Source: Myxococcus stipitatus DSM 14675 (GTDB lineage Bacteria > Myxococcota > Myxococcia > Myxococcales > Myxococcaceae). From it: a DNA stretch of 64,000 nt. The translations under genes were made by a program, and so were the position numbers. The notes under the pieces are model-generated. The model ran no database searches. It saw only the letters and a program-made list of their open reading frames with translations, and was not told the origin of the DNA. This document shows, one piece after another, positions 1-8,014 of this stretch. Every line of letters begins with the position of its first letter. Positions within the stretch are counted from its first letter, which is position 1. The DNA is taken from NCBI RefSeq assembly GCF_000331735.1, contig NC_020126.1, positions 2,418,001 through 2,482,000 on the forward strand, given 5' to 3'.

Positions 1-697
1 CCGACAAGCTGTTCGTCGGCCGCATCACGTAGGAGAGACCCACGAAGAGCCCGGCCCAGGCCGCGCTGGAGGGGACTCGCCGGGCGCGGACCAGCAGCCA
101 CAGCGCGATGGAGAGCATCAGCACGGACGGGCCATGCTGTCCCAGGTCCCGCGTCGCGGTGGACCAGACGGAGCTGCAGAAGGCGAAGACCCCCGTCACC
201 ACCAGCGCCCACCGCCAGGGGAGCAGCTCCGACGCCATGAGCTGGATGAACACCGCCGCCAGCCCCATGAACAGCGAGGCGAGCACCATCTCCGTGGTGA
301 AGAAGAACGACGCGTCGATGTTGCCCACGCGCGCGAAGTTCTTCTTCCAATTGGAGACCCCCTTGTTGAGCTTGGGGAAGTGCTCCGCGACGGGCGCGAC
401 CAGGTTCACCCCGCCGTTGAAGACCCAGATGGGCCCCAGGGCGAGCAGCGCGGAGCCCACCGGGAAGAAGTTCCGGTACTTCCCGTCGATGACCTCCACC
501 GCGCCGGGGTAGTAGTGGAAGGCGTCCTGGTACTCGTTCAGGTCCGCGTTCCCCTCGCGGATGACGCTGAAGACGGTGGGCAGGCTCCAGAACAGGTCCC
601 CGACACCCTTGATGGGGCAGCACTCGTAGACGACGGTGACGACCACGAAGACCAGCGCGAGACTCCAGCGAGGTCCTCTCGATGATGACTGCTTCAA
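1..697 (-). CDS. Polytopic membrane glycosyltransferase-like protein, 3' end outside window
   Basis: The reading frame enters from the left edge, so only about 232 N-terminal residues are visible. A TTG start at 697-695 is chosen because AGGAG lies 6 bases upstream. The product starts with a short basic segment and a strong membrane helix (residues 12-26), then a periplasmic-looking loop with NADLNEYQDAFHYYPG, then several more hydrophobic helices. The stretch SSVWSTATRDLGQHGPSVLML resembles the loop/helix motif of GT39/PMT-type and related lipid-linked-sugar glycosyltransferases, and RPTNSL follows a later helix. The likely role is transfer of a sugar from a polyprenyl-phosphate donor at the inner membrane, but the catalytic part cannot be fully judged because the gene is cut by the window. 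Confidence 0.6.
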   Translation of the reverse strand, partial: MKQSSSRGPRWSLALVFVVVTVVYECCPIKGVGDLFWSLPTVFSVIREGNADLNEYQDAFHYYPGAVEVIDGKYRNFFPVGSALLALGPIWVFNGGVNLVAPVAEHFPKLNKGVSNWKKNFARVGNIDASFFFTTEMVLASLFMGLAAVFIQLMASELLPWRWALVVTGVFAFCSSVWSTATRDLGQHGPSVLMLSIALWLLVRARRVPSSAAWAGLFVGLSYVMRPTNSLS

Positions 698-782
698 CGC
701 GCGCTCCTGTCTCGGTGCGGGAGGGCGGGTGCCCGGGAGGCTGGCTTCTAGCACGCTCCCGGTGGGCAGGTGGCACGCGAGG

Positions 783-2243
783 TCAGGTGACCATGTTCGT
801 GTTCATGAACTCCTGGAGCAGCAGGATGAAGGCGTCCCAGTTCCCCTTGTTCTGCACCCACTGTTGGAACTTCTGGTAGAGCGCGATGGCCTTGCCGTTC
901 TGTCTTCCCAGCCCTTGGGCCGTCGTGTCGAGGTCCAGGTTCGCCGTGTCCGCGAGGTCCTCCACCAAGTTGATGGCCTCCGGGAGTGACGTCGCGTCCG
1001 TGAGCAGCGGCAGGTAGGTCTGGATGATGCTCTTGACCATCTTCCCCACGGCCGCCCCCCACTTGGGCGGGGAGCGGATCTTCTCGAACTCCGCCAGGAG
1101 CCCCATCAGGTTCGACCGGGTGGGGGTCACCTTGCCGTACTTCTCGGCCAGGTCCAGGAGGGAATGGGCCAGCGCGCCGATGGCTGAGTTGGGCGTGCCC
1201 TCCGCGAGGAAGAGGTTGTTCGGGTTCTCGTTGATTGTGTAGAGGATGGCCGAGGCGAGGAGTTGTTCGTTCTTGAAATCACCGCTCAATCCCAGCATCG
1301 CGCCCAGCTTCAGGAGGGCCTTCTTGTCGGGTTTGTTGCGGATGACCGCCTCGTTCCAGGCCTCGCGGAGCAGGTGCTGGGGGATGACATGGCGGCGATG
1401 CAGCCAGTTGCCACTGCTGTCCTTGTGGCTGGGCATCCCCTGCTTGAAGGCCTCCCGGAAGTCGATGCGTGACTCCGAGATGAGGTGCTCGTTGACGAGG
1501 TACTTCCTCTTCCGGGCCTTGACCGTCAGCAGGATGGACGCGACGATCTGCTGGGCATTGCTCGTCAGGCTGCTCTGCTCCTCGTCATCATCGCTGCCCA
1601 CCTGGCCGCAGTAGTCATGGGGGCAGAACTTGACCTTCGCGTTCTCGGCGTCGAAGCGGATCAGGCAATTGCAGACCGTGCAGGACTGCTCGGGCAACCC
1701 TTTGGTCTTCTGCTTGGACGTCGTTATCTCCAGGAGCTTCCCGCCACAGTACGGACAGCGGCAACTGGGATGCTTGTCATCGGAGGCCCAGTAGAGGCCG
1801 CAGGTGAAGACCTTGCATTGATAGGACGTGTAGGTCGTCTGGCGCTCGATGCGCGCTTGCCGGGTGGGCTGAACCTTCTTCGGGCCGCTGATGGAGACGG
1901 TGCGGGTCGAGGTGGCGACTCTCGTGGGGGGCCTGAACTTCTTGAAGGAGCGACTGAGGACGGGTGTCGGAATCGTCGTGGTCGTCGTGGTGTCGGAGGT
2001 GTCCATGTCCTCCTCCTCCTCCGCGTAGTCCGCTCCACAGACGCTGCAGTAGTCCAGGCTCATTCCGACGATGCACTCGGTCCTGCCCTGGCAGTCCTTG
2101 CAGATGTTCCGACTCAGCTCGGGGACGTCGTCTGGCGCCTCGGCGGAGACGAAGGCCCGTTTCTCTCCACAGAAGGGGCACCGCTTGCTGGGCCTGGAGG
2201 AGAACCAGCCCTGATTGCAGCTCTGGCAGCAATAGAAATACAC
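783..2243 (-). CDS. Multi-zinc-ribbon protein with HRRH motif, function unknown
   Basis: A 486-residue protein I do not recognise. A GTG start at 2243 is preferred because a purine-rich AGGGGGA sits 7 bases upstream; a GTG at 2270 is also in frame. The N-terminal 225 residues hold four cysteine clusters of zinc-ribbon type: CCQSC...CPFC, CKDC...CSVC, CKVFTC...CPYC and CTVC...CPHDYC. They are split by an acidic/threonine linker. After an acidic DSDDDEEQ-like stretch comes an alpha-helical C-terminal half with HRRHVIPQHLL at about residues 282-292, which looks like a possible catalytic His/Arg motif. The closing 200 residues are helical without membrane segments. No neighbour suggests a job. 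The HRRH motif is reminiscent of polymorphic-toxin or nuclease C-termini, but this is a guess. Confidence 0.6.
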   Translation of the reverse strand: MYFYCCQSCNQGWFSSRPSKRCPFCGEKRAFVSAEAPDDVPELSRNICKDCQGRTECIVGMSLDYCSVCGADYAEEEEDMDTSDTTTTTTIPTPVLSRSFKKFRPPTRVATSTRTVSISGPKKVQPTRQARIERQTTYTSYQCKVFTCGLYWASDDKHPSCRCPYCGGKLLEITTSKQKTKGLPEQSCTVCNCLIRFDAENAKVKFCPHDYCGQVGSDDDEEQSSLTSNAQQIVASILLTVKARKRKYLVNEHLISESRIDFREAFKQGMPSHKDSSGNWLHRRHVIPQHLLREAWNEAVIRNKPDKKALLKLGAMLGLSGDFKNEQLLASAILYTINENPNNLFLAEGTPNSAIGALAHSLLDLAEKYGKVTPTRSNLMGLLAEFEKIRSPPKWGAAVGKMVKSIIQTYLPLLTDATSLPEAINLVEDLADTANLDLDTTAQGLGRQNGKAIALYQKFQQWVQNKGNWDAFILLLQEFMNTNMVT

Positions 2244-2431
2244 GACGAATCCCCCTCGAGGGTCACCCACGGCCGGCGCTCGTGAGGAGGCCGCGCACCA
2301 CGAATCGCTCGGCCTGGAGCAAGTTGCATGCCTCAGGTGTCATCGCCGGGAATCCGGAGGGATGCCTCGGGTGATGGCGGCGCGGTGCGTCCCGCGGGAA
2401 TCCGACTGCGTCCTGTTGGAACGCGAAGGGG

Positions 2432-2821
2432 TTACCGCCGGAAGAACGCTTGCTGTTGGAAGCGCAGGCCGGCGAGCACCTGCTCCACGCGCGTGGCGGA
2501 CAGCGAGCCGATGCGCTCACCCAGGCGGGACTTCTCGACCGACGAAATCTGCGAGACGACCACCACGCTCTGCTTGGGGAGGTTGCCTTCGCCCACGTCC
2601 AGCAGCACGTTCCCGGGCTCGGTGGCACGGTGCGGGTTGGAGGTCAGCGCGCACATCACCACGGTGGTGATGCGCGAGTGGTTGAAGACGTCCTCCTGCA
2701 CCACGACGTACGGATGCGAGTAGTCCGGGGTGGGCCCGCGGGAGTCATCCGGGGCCACCCAGAACACGTCGCCTCGGTGGATGTCCTCGGACCGTGGGCC
2801 TGCTGTGGGGGGCGTCGTCAT
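2432..2821 (-). CDS. MazF/PemK-type growth-inhibitor (endoribonuclease toxin), no partner antitoxin seen
   Basis: A 129-residue protein whose body matches the PemK/MazF (CcdB-fold) family: RGDVFWVAPDDSRG near residue 15, HPYVVVQEDVFN, ITTVVMCALTSNPHRA (the conserved strand with the catalytic Arg/Thr-Ser region), GNVLLDVGEGNLPKQSVVVVSQISSV and a C-terminal helix. Members cut single-stranded mRNA at short sequences. The ATG at 2821 begins MTTPPTAG; an in-frame extension up to 3004 is rejected because it would overlap the divergent gene at 2928. Antitoxins normally sit directly upstream, yet 2822-2927 contains no small antitoxin gene and the next genes are unrelated. It therefore appears solitary. 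Family assignment is confident, toxicity is inferred. Confidence 0.8.
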   Translation of the reverse strand: MTTPPTAGPRSEDIHRGDVFWVAPDDSRGPTPDYSHPYVVVQEDVFNHSRITTVVMCALTSNPHRATEPGNVLLDVGEGNLPKQSVVVVSQISSVEKSRLGERIGSLSATRVEQVLAGLRFQQQAFFRR

Positions 2822-2927
2822 GTCGCGCCCGCGAGCCTCTCCCGCGAGGTGCTCCGAGGCAAGTCGCCGGAGTCGGCTCCTCGGTGTCGGTTTTCGTCGG
2901 AGGGCGGGGGCGCTTGATAGGGGGCTC

Positions 2928-3860
2928 ATGACCCATCGCTTTCGCTTGTCCGCTTTGCAGTGGGTGTCCTCGATGGTGCTCCTGGCGAGCAGTGCGACCG
3001 CCATGGCGAAGGGCGTGGAGCGTCCGGAGTCCGTCGAGCTGCGCTGGAAGGTCGCTCGTGCGCCCCAGCGCTACGTGCTGAATGTGCGGCGGCTGCCCGA
3101 GAGCACGGGGCTGATTCGCCATGAGCCTTCCGCCGTGAACCTCTGGGGACTGCCGGAGGAGGAGCGGGTGAAGGGGGGCGAGCTGCTCATGCCGAGTGAG
3201 CTGGAGATGGCGGCGGAGCTGACGCGCCTGCCCTCGGGAGATGTCTCCGCCCAGGTGAAGATGACGCGGGTCGTGGACGCGTCACCGGAGAAGGACGCTC
3301 CGGCGGACGTGCGCAGGCGGCGGATGTTCAAGGACCTGGAGGGCCAGGTCCTGGCCACGTCGTCGCTGATGGATATCGGCGTCATCACGGCGCAGCTGAC
3401 GCCCGTGCAGCACAACCTGGTGGCGCTCCTGTTCGAGCTGCCGGGGCGCCCCGTCGCCGTGGGCGACACGTGGACGCACAGCGCGGACCTGGTGGGAGCG
3501 CGCTCCCTGGCGGAGCTCTTCTGGGAGGAGGAGCGGAGCGTGCGGGTCAACCGTGTCCGGCTCTCGTCGCTCGTGCGCGAGGCCAAGGGGCGGACGGTGG
3601 CCGTCATCGACTTCACCCTCATGGCCGAGGACAAGGGCGAGTACGTGAGCTGGGGACCGGGACGCAAGCGCGTCCCGGCCTCCGATGCGGCGTACTACGT
3701 GGGGCGGGGGGAGTTCCTGGTGGAGGAGGGCCGGTGGCGGACGCTCTCCGGAGAGCTCTCCCTGCGTGCCTCGGGGGGCGTGCTGGCGATGGACTCGGCG
3801 CATCGGTTCACGATGACGCCGGTGGACTCCACGCCAGCGGGTCGCCTCAAGGCTCGTTGA
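2928..3860 (+). CDS. Secreted protein of unknown function
   Basis: A 310-residue protein with a Sec signal peptide: basic THRFRLS, hydrophobic core VSSMVLLASSATAMA, and likely cleavage after AMA near residue 28. The mature part is a beta-rich domain with no cysteines and no recognised motif: repeated charged strands such as LRWKVARAPQRYVLNVRR, RMFKDLEGQVLATSSLMDIGV and RPVAVGDTWTHSADLVG. The Met at 2928 is chosen over an upstream in-frame Met because the signal peptide begins right after it. The gene is divergent from the MazF gene. Its last 14 bases overlap the stop of the convergent LVIVD lipoprotein gene. A decayed copy of its 3' tail lies at about 5678-5720, produced by the neighbouring tandem duplication. 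Confidence 0.7.
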   Translation: MTHRFRLSALQWVSSMVLLASSATAMAKGVERPESVELRWKVARAPQRYVLNVRRLPESTGLIRHEPSAVNLWGLPEEERVKGGELLMPSELEMAAELTRLPSGDVSAQVKMTRVVDASPEKDAPADVRRRRMFKDLEGQVLATSSLMDIGVITAQLTPVQHNLVALLFELPGRPVAVGDTWTHSADLVGARSLAELFWEEERSVRVNRVRLSSLVREAKGRTVAVIDFTLMAEDKGEYVSWGPGRKRVPASDAAYYVGRGEFLVEEGRWRTLSGELSLRASGGVLAMDSAHRFTMTPVDSTPAGRLKAR

Positions 3861-5481
3861 GAATCAGCAGGCCGCGAGCGAGGTCTACGAGATACACGTA
3901 GCCGTCCCCGGGGACGCGGATGCCGATGGCACCGTCGAGGAGGTCATCGGTCCGACCGGGGTCCGACTCACGATAGGTGTTGAAGTAGGCCACCTCTCGC
4001 GGCTGGGTGGGATTGGAGACATCCAGCACGCGCAAGCCCTCATGGTAGTAGGCGATGTAGAGCAGCGTGTCCTTGAGGATGACGTTGTGGATGGAGGTCT
4101 GGGGGCGCAGCTTGTAGCGGCCGATGAGCTGGATGTTCGCCGGGTCCGTCACGTCCAGCACCCGCAGGTGCGTGCCCGAACCCTCACCGCCCTCGAAGGC
4201 GATGGTCTTCCCGGCGAAGGTCCCCACGGCGCTCGCGTGACTCAACGGCTCGCGCCCGTCCACGGAGAAGGTGTAGCGGCCGAGCTGTCGCGGGTTCTGC
4301 GCGTCCTTCACGTCGAAGACGACGTAGCCCGTGGAGAACTGGTTGACGTAGAGCCGGTCCTGGTAGGCGAAGGAGTCATGGGCGGAGGGCACCCAGGACA
4401 CCTCATCGGGCGTGACGAGGCGGTTGAGGAGGACCGGCTCCAGCGGCGAGGAGATGTCGAAGATGAGCGTCTCCCCGGTCACCGCCGGAGCCGGTGACAC
4501 CGCATACAGTCGGTTGCCGTCCACGAAGAGGGTGTGGACGTTGATGGGCGCGCCCGTGGGCAGGCTGCGCACGAAGACGGGGTCGGCGGGGTTGGAGATG
4601 TCGAAGACGATGACTCCCGTGGCCTTGCTGGCGATGTAGAGCGCGTCGTCCTTGGCCCAGGCCGCGTTCCAGTAGGAGTCACCGGGGATGGTGATGCTCT
4701 TCTTGATGACGGGATGGCTCGGGTCGCTGACGTCGACCACCGAGAGTCCGCCCGGGGCCTTCGTGTCGAAGTCGTCGATGGACACGACATAGGCGTGCTT
4801 GCGGTGGACGAAGACGTCCGCCGGGCGCCGGGTCTGGACGTGGGTCTCCGAGACGAGTCGCAGCCCCCCCGACGACTCGGACTCGCCTCGGCCCCACGTC
4901 ATCCGCGCGGCCTCGAACGTGCCCGAAGCGATGAACTTCCCGTTGTTGCAGTGGGCGAAGCAGCCCGTCACCGTCCCCGGTCCCGAGACGCCGCAGCCCG
5001 CCAGGACCATCTGACGGAAACTGGTCCGTCGAGGGACCTTCACCGAGAACTGGAAGCTCCCCTGCAATTGCTGTCGAACGAGCGGATGGCCCACGAAGTA
5101 CAAGCTGCTCATGGTCCCGGTGCCGCCGTCGGGTGGGACTCGGAGTCCCACGGCGTCGGGTTGGCCGGCGGTGTCTCGCATGTCCACCTGGTAGATGCCG
5201 TGCGGGTCCAAGGTGGCAAGCGAGGCCAGGTCACACTTCGAGAGGTCGAAGAGCGTGGGGTCGTCGCAGTCGACGTTGGTCCCGGTGGGGGGTGTGTAGG
5301 AGCAGGACGCGAAGGCGCCCCGGTCGACCCAGTCGGAGGGCTCGACCAAGGGCGTGTACGTCCCATCCCAGGGCTCCACGGGAGGGGGCGGGGGCTTGGG
5401 TTCGGGCTTGTCGGAACAAGCAAGACCCAGCGAGACGACTCCAATCAGGACTGCACGGAAGGGGAATGCCGCGAATGCCAT
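3847..5481 (-). CDS. LVIVD-repeat lipoprotein, copy A
   Basis: A 544-residue lipoprotein. The ATG at 5481 follows an AGGAG-type ribosome site; the signal AVLIGVVSLGLACSD ends in a lipobox (Leu-Ala-Cys), followed by a proline-rich tether. The first domain (to about residue 170) is cysteine-rich (DPHGIYQVDMR, GCGVSGPGTVTGC). From about residue 200 come LVIVD-type beta-propeller blades of the pattern G-L-x-V-x-D-[IV]-S-[NDS]-P-x-x-P, for example LSVVDVSDPSHPVI, VIVFDISNPADPVFV, LIFDISSPLEPVLL and LRVLDVSNPTQPREV. Such propellers act as surface or periplasmic binding scaffolds; the ligand is unknown. It is a tandem paralogue of the next gene, nearly identical over the propeller. The two copies are arranged head to tail on the same strand. 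Confidence 0.85.
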   Translation of the reverse strand: MAFAAFPFRAVLIGVVSLGLACSDKPEPKPPPPPVEPWDGTYTPLVEPSDWVDRGAFASCSYTPPTGTNVDCDDPTLFDLSKCDLASLATLDPHGIYQVDMRDTAGQPDAVGLRVPPDGGTGTMSSLYFVGHPLVRQQLQGSFQFSVKVPRRTSFRQMVLAGCGVSGPGTVTGCFAHCNNGKFIASGTFEAARMTWGRGESESSGGLRLVSETHVQTRRPADVFVHRKHAYVVSIDDFDTKAPGGLSVVDVSDPSHPVIKKSITIPGDSYWNAAWAKDDALYIASKATGVIVFDISNPADPVFVRSLPTGAPINVHTLFVDGNRLYAVSPAPAVTGETLIFDISSPLEPVLLNRLVTPDEVSWVPSAHDSFAYQDRLYVNQFSTGYVVFDVKDAQNPRQLGRYTFSVDGREPLSHASAVGTFAGKTIAFEGGEGSGTHLRVLDVTDPANIQLIGRYKLRPQTSIHNVILKDTLLYIAYYHEGLRVLDVSNPTQPREVAYFNTYRESDPGRTDDLLDGAIGIRVPGDGYVYLVDLARGLLILNEP

Positions 5482-5677
5482 GTCGTGGGCTCCTGTCGCT
5501 GGGCCATGTCCATGCGGACATCGCCACCAGTCAGTGCCCACACCGTAAGTGCGCGACTGAAACAGGATAGGCCCCACTCCCGCCGTCGCCGTGCTGGAGT
5601 GCACGCGACAAGGGATATTCGGGCCCGGACGAGGAGTGGTGTTAGCCTGGAGGATGGCTCCGGGCGCGGAGCAGGCG

Positions 5678-5728
5678 CATCGGTTCACGATGACGCCTCC
5701 ACGCCCGCGGGTCGCCTCAGAGCTCGTT
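5678..5728 (+). pseudogene. Relic of the 3' end of the secreted-protein gene
   Basis: These bases repeat 3801-3858, the last 18 or so codons of the plus-strand secreted protein (HRFTMTPVDSTPAGRL), with a 7-base deletion and point changes. No body of the gene precedes it. It is a footprint of the tandem duplication rather than a gene. Confidence 0.7.
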
Positions 5729-7348
5729 GAGAATCAGCAGGCCGCGAGCGAGGTCCACGAGATACACGTAGCCGTCCCCGGGGACGCGGATGCCGATGGC
5801 ACCGTCGAGGATGCTCTCGGACCGGCCGGGGTCCGACTCACGATAGGTGTTGAAGTAGGCCACCTCTCGCGGCTGGGTGGGATTGGAGACATCCAGCACC
5901 CGCAAGCCCTCATGGTAGTAGGCGATGTAGAGCAGCGTGTCCTTGAGGATGACGTTGTGGATGGAGGTCTGGGGGCGCAGCTTGTAGCGGCCGATGAGCT
6001 GGATGTTCGCCGGGTCTGTCACGTCCAACACCCGCAGGTGCGCACCCGTGCCCTCACCGCCCTCGAAGGCGATGGTCTTCCCGGCGAAGGTCCCCACGGC
6101 GCTCGCGTGGCTCATCGGCTCGCGCCCGTCCACGGAGAAGGTGTAGCGGCCCAGCTGCCGCGGGTTCTGCGCGTCCTTCACGTCGAAGACGACATAGCCG
6201 GTGGCGTACTGGTTGACGTAGAGGCGGTCCTGGTAGGCGAAGGAGTCGTGGGCGGAGGGGAACCAGGACACCTCATCGGGCGTGACGAGGCGGTTGAGGA
6301 GGACCGGCTCCAGCGGTGAGGAGATGTCGAAGATGAGTGTCTCCCCGGTCGCCGCCGGAGCCGGTGACACCGCATACAGCCGGTTGCCGTCCACGAAGAG
6401 GGTGTGGACGTTGAGGGGAGCGCCCGTGGGCAGGCTGCGCACGAAGACGGGGTCGGCGGGGTTGGAGATGTCGAAGACGATGACTCCCTTGGCCTTGCTG
6501 GCGACGTAGAGCGCATCGTCCTTGGCCCAGGCCGCGTTCCAGTAGGAGTCTCCGGGGATGGTGATCTTCTTCTTGATGACAGGGTGGGTCGGGTCGCTGA
6601 CGTCGACCACCGAGAGTCCGCCCGGGGTTTTCGTGGCGGAGTCGTCGATGGACATGACATAGGCGTGCTTGCGGTGGACGAAGACGTCCGCCGGGCGGTG
6701 GGTCTGGACGTGGGTCTCCGAGACGAGTCGCAGCCCCCCCGACGACTCGGACTCGCCACGGCCCCACGTCATCCGTGAGGCCTCGAACGTGCCCGACGAA
6801 AGGAACTTCCTACCGCTGCACTGGGCGAAGCAGCCCGTCACGGTTCCAGGGCCTGAGACGCCGCAGCCCGCGAAGACGGAGTGAAGGAAGCCGGTCGGGA
6901 AGGTGAACCGCGCCGAGAGCAGGAAGCTCCCCTTCAACTGCTGGCGGATGAGGGAGGTGGGAAGGGTGTAGCCGACGTTGACGGACCCGGTGCTGCCGTC
7001 CACGGGAACTCGGAAGCCCGCGAAGTCAGACACACCGGAGTCGTGGCGCATGTCCACCTGGTAGATGCCGTGCGGATCCAGGGAGTCGAGCGTGGCTGTG
7101 TCACACTTCGAGAGGTCGAAGAGCGCGGGGTTGTCGCAGTCGATGGGAGTCCCCACGGGGGGCGTGAAGGAGCAGGGGGCGAAGACACCCCGGTCGACCC
7201 AGTCGGAGGGCTCGACCAAGGGTGTGTAGGTCCCATCCCACGGTTCCACGGGAGGGGGCGGGTGGGGTTCGGGCTTGTCTGAACAAGCGAGGCCCAGCGA
7301 GACAACTCCAATCAAGACCGCATGGAAGGGGAATGCCGCGAACGTCAT
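5717..7348 (-). CDS. LVIVD-repeat lipoprotein, copy B
   Basis: A 543-residue paralogue of copy A with the same architecture: lipobox GLACSD, proline-rich tether (HPPPPVEPW), cysteine-bearing domain, then LVIVD propeller blades. The ATG at 7348 is preceded by AGGAG. Propeller residues differ from copy A only at scattered positions (for example TDDLLDGAIG in A and SESILDGAIG in B). The stretch of about residues 75-150 is clearly divergent (RVPVDGSTGSVNVGYTLPTS against RVPPDGGTGTMSSLYFVG). The upstream 170 bases also resemble those of copy A, so each copy carries its own promoter region. Function unknown beyond a probable outer-membrane or periplasmic binding role. Confidence 0.85.
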   Translation of the reverse strand: MTFAAFPFHAVLIGVVSLGLACSDKPEPHPPPPVEPWDGTYTPLVEPSDWVDRGVFAPCSFTPPVGTPIDCDNPALFDLSKCDTATLDSLDPHGIYQVDMRHDSGVSDFAGFRVPVDGSTGSVNVGYTLPTSLIRQQLKGSFLLSARFTFPTGFLHSVFAGCGVSGPGTVTGCFAQCSGRKFLSSGTFEASRMTWGRGESESSGGLRLVSETHVQTHRPADVFVHRKHAYVMSIDDSATKTPGGLSVVDVSDPTHPVIKKKITIPGDSYWNAAWAKDDALYVASKAKGVIVFDISNPADPVFVRSLPTGAPLNVHTLFVDGNRLYAVSPAPAATGETLIFDISSPLEPVLLNRLVTPDEVSWFPSAHDSFAYQDRLYVNQYATGYVVFDVKDAQNPRQLGRYTFSVDGREPMSHASAVGTFAGKTIAFEGGEGTGAHLRVLDVTDPANIQLIGRYKLRPQTSIHNVILKDTLLYIAYYHEGLRVLDVSNPTQPREVAYFNTYRESDPGRSESILDGAIGIRVPGDGYVYLVDLARGLLILNEL

Positions 7349-7520
7349 GTCCTGGCTCCTGTCGCTGGGCCATGTCCAGGGGGACATCGCCACCGGTCAA
7401 GCGCCCGCACCGTAGGTTCTCGAGTGGAACGGAGCGGGCGCTATTCCTGGCATTGTCTGGCCGGAGTGCACACGACAAGGGCTATTCGGGCAGGGTGCAG
7501 CGATGTGTTAACCTGTGGGG

Positions 7521-8012
7521 TTATCCCGGGCCCCCCGTCCCCATGGCTCCATTCCGGAGCAGCAGCGCCGCGCGCTTGATGGCGGCGCGGATGCGGACAT
7601 AGGTGCCACAACGACAGACGTTGTCGCTCATGGCGGCGTCGATGTCCGCGTCGGAGGGCTGGACGTTCGTGCGCAGCAGGGCGACGGCGGCCATGATCTG
7701 CCCCGGCTGACAGAAGCCACACTGGGCCACGTCCTCGGCAATCCAGGCCTCCTGAACAGGATGCAGCCCCGACGCGCCCAGCCCCTCGATGGTCATCACC
7801 TCGCGGCCGGTCAGCTCGCCGACGGGGTGGATGCAGGGACGGAAGGCCTCGCCATCCAGGTGGCTGGTGCACGCGCCGCACACACCCACGCCACAGCCAT
7901 ACTTGGGTCCCTTGACGCCCAGGACATCGCGCAGCACCCAGAGCAGCGGCACGTCCGAGGGCAGCTCCACCGACACGCTTTGACCATTGAGGATGAACTG
8001 ATGGGCCGGCAT
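7521..8012 (-). CDS. iorA: Isoquinoline 1-oxidoreductase-type small subunit, 2 x [2Fe-2S]
   Basis: A 163-residue electron-transfer subunit of a xanthine-oxidase-family molybdenum hydroxylase. The plant-ferredoxin-type cluster ligands are C40, C45, C48 and C60 ([10 protein letters not shown], then RPC). The second cluster ligands are C98, C101, C133 and C135 (QCGFCQPGQ and CRCG). This is the standard two-domain layout and length of IorA-like proteins. It passes electrons from the Mo site of the large subunit to an external acceptor. The ATG at 8012 lies 2 bases after the stop of the large subunit, so the two are one transcript with the large subunit first. The real substrate may be another aromatic heterocycle or an aldehyde. 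Confidence 0.88.
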   Translation of the reverse strand: MPAHQFILNGQSVSVELPSDVPLLWVLRDVLGVKGPKYGCGVGVCGACTSHLDGEAFRPCIHPVGELTGREVMTIEGLGASGLHPVQEAWIAEDVAQCGFCQPGQIMAAVALLRTNVQPSDADIDAAMSDNVCRCGTYVRIRAAIKRAALLLRNGAMGTGGPG

Positions 8013-8014
8013 GG

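Larger units (their letters stand above)
3801..7530. repeat. Tandem direct duplication of about 1.88 kb (two units)
   Basis: Unit 1 runs from about 3801 to 5660 and unit 2 from about 5678 to 7530. Both begin with the same 20 bases (3801-3820 and 5678-5697), which in unit 1 are the coding 3' tail of the plus-strand secreted-protein gene. Each unit then contains one LVIVD lipoprotein gene and its upstream region, ending near a shared GTGTTANCCTG sequence. In unit 2 the plus-strand tail is a non-coding relic with a 7-base deletion, which shows the direction of the copy event. Confidence 0.8.
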
